Part shown: piece after piece, positions 6,191-6,587 of the stretch
Layout of the letters: the number at the start of each line of letters is the position of its first letter
How positions within the stretch are numbered: position 1 is the first letter of the stretch
From: Oceanicaulis sp.
GTDB lineage: Bacteria; Pseudomonadota; Alphaproteobacteria; Caulobacterales; Maricaulaceae
DNA: 6,587 nucleotides
Direction of reading: 5' to 3'
NCBI GenBank assembly: GCA_007571185.1
Contig: RKRX01000082.1
Location: 1-6,587 of the forward strand
Position numbers and translations under genes: made by a program
The notes under the pieces: generated by a model
What the model saw: the letters and a program-made list of their open reading frames with translations, nothing else
The model's database searches: none
Told to the model about the DNA's origin: nothing

Positions 6191-6587
6191 CCCTTACAGA
6201 TATCGCCGTCCGCCGCCCCGTGCTCGCCTTTGTGGTGAGCGCCCTGATCATCGTGTTCGGCTTCATGGGGTTGCAGAGGTTGTCACTGCGGGAAATGCCC
6301 GATGTGGATCGACCGATTGTCTCGGTCACCGCCGCCTATCCCGGCGCCAATGCTGAAGTCCTGGAAAACCGCGTCACCCAGGTCATCGAAGATGCTTTGT
6401 CGGGTCTTGAAGGTGTGGACACGATCTATTCCTCATCGCGTGACGGCTCGTCCCGGGTCACGATCATGTTCAATCTGGAACGTGATATCGAAGCGGCGGC
6501 CAACGACGTGCGTGATGCAGTGTCCCGAATCGTCGACCGTATGCCTGAGTATGTCGAGAACCTGGAGGTGCGCAAGCAGGATAGTGA
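6187..6587 (+). CDS. RND family efflux transporter, 5' part
   Basis: The first 133 residues of an AcrB-type inner-membrane pump that uses proton influx to export substrates; complete members have just over 1000 residues, so most of the gene lies beyond the right edge. It starts with GTG (VTLTDIAVRRPVLAFVVS). Residues about 11-30 form transmembrane helix 1. The start of the porter domain follows with the hallmark run LREMPDVDRPIVSVTAAYPG (about 38-57), then VLENRVTQVIEDALSGLEGV, SSSRDGSSRVTIMF and the amphipathic AANDVRDAVSRIVDRMP. The family is unmistakable. The proton-relay residues that would confirm activity are not in the window. It overlaps the adaptor stop by four bases, so the two proteins are made together. 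Whether an outer-membrane component follows cannot be seen. Confidence 0.93.
   Translation, partial: MTLTDIAVRRPVLAFVVSALIIVFGFMGLQRLSLREMPDVDRPIVSVTAAYPGANAEVLENRVTQVIEDALSGLEGVDTIYSSSRDGSSRVTIMFNLERDIEAAANDVRDAVSRIVDRMPEYVENLEVRKQDS

Overview
The window looks like ordinary chromosomal DNA from a Gram-negative, GC-rich alphaproteobacterium. That placement is an inference from the mix of protein types (an M28 lipoprotein peptidase, an ArnT-like membrane glycosyltransferase, and an RND pump with a cysteine-free adaptor) and from codon use. A Maricaulis/Oceanicaulis/Caulobacter-like organism would fit, but the sequence alone does not prove the genus. No mobile element, CRISPR array, tRNA or rRNA was seen.

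Layout from left to right. Positions 1-232 hold an open frame on the minus strand that leaves the window. It reads like protein but is unrecognised, and its start is unclear. Positions 279-2009 (minus) encode a lipoprotein metallopeptidase of family M28 with a protease-associated domain and a complete set of zinc ligands. Positions 2010-2514 are a non-coding divergent spacer with a good promoter candidate for each flanking gene and several inverted repeats. Positions 2518-3144 (plus) encode an exported methionine sulfoxide reductase A. After a short convergent spacer, 3266-4882 (minus) encodes a polytopic glycosyltransferase of the GT39/ArnT-like (PMT_2) type. A second divergent spacer (about 4883-5077) holds an imperfect dyad that could be an operator. 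Positions 5078-6190 (plus) encode a membrane-fusion (HlyD/RND adaptor) protein, and the inner-membrane RND transporter follows with a 4-nt overlap and runs off the right edge at 6587.

The theme is the cell envelope. Nearly everything recognisable acts in or across the periplasm: peptide hydrolysis by an anchored lipoprotein, repair of oxidised methionine in exported proteins, sugar transfer from a polyprenyl carrier, and efflux. Only the adaptor and transporter form a clear operon, with a strong Shine-Dalgarno and overlapping stop/start. The other genes appear to be separate transcription units. No convincing new system was found. The points most worth a second look are the unexplained left-edge frame, the structured spacer at 2130-2440, the dyad upstream of the efflux operon, and the uncertain N-terminus of the glycosyltransferase.
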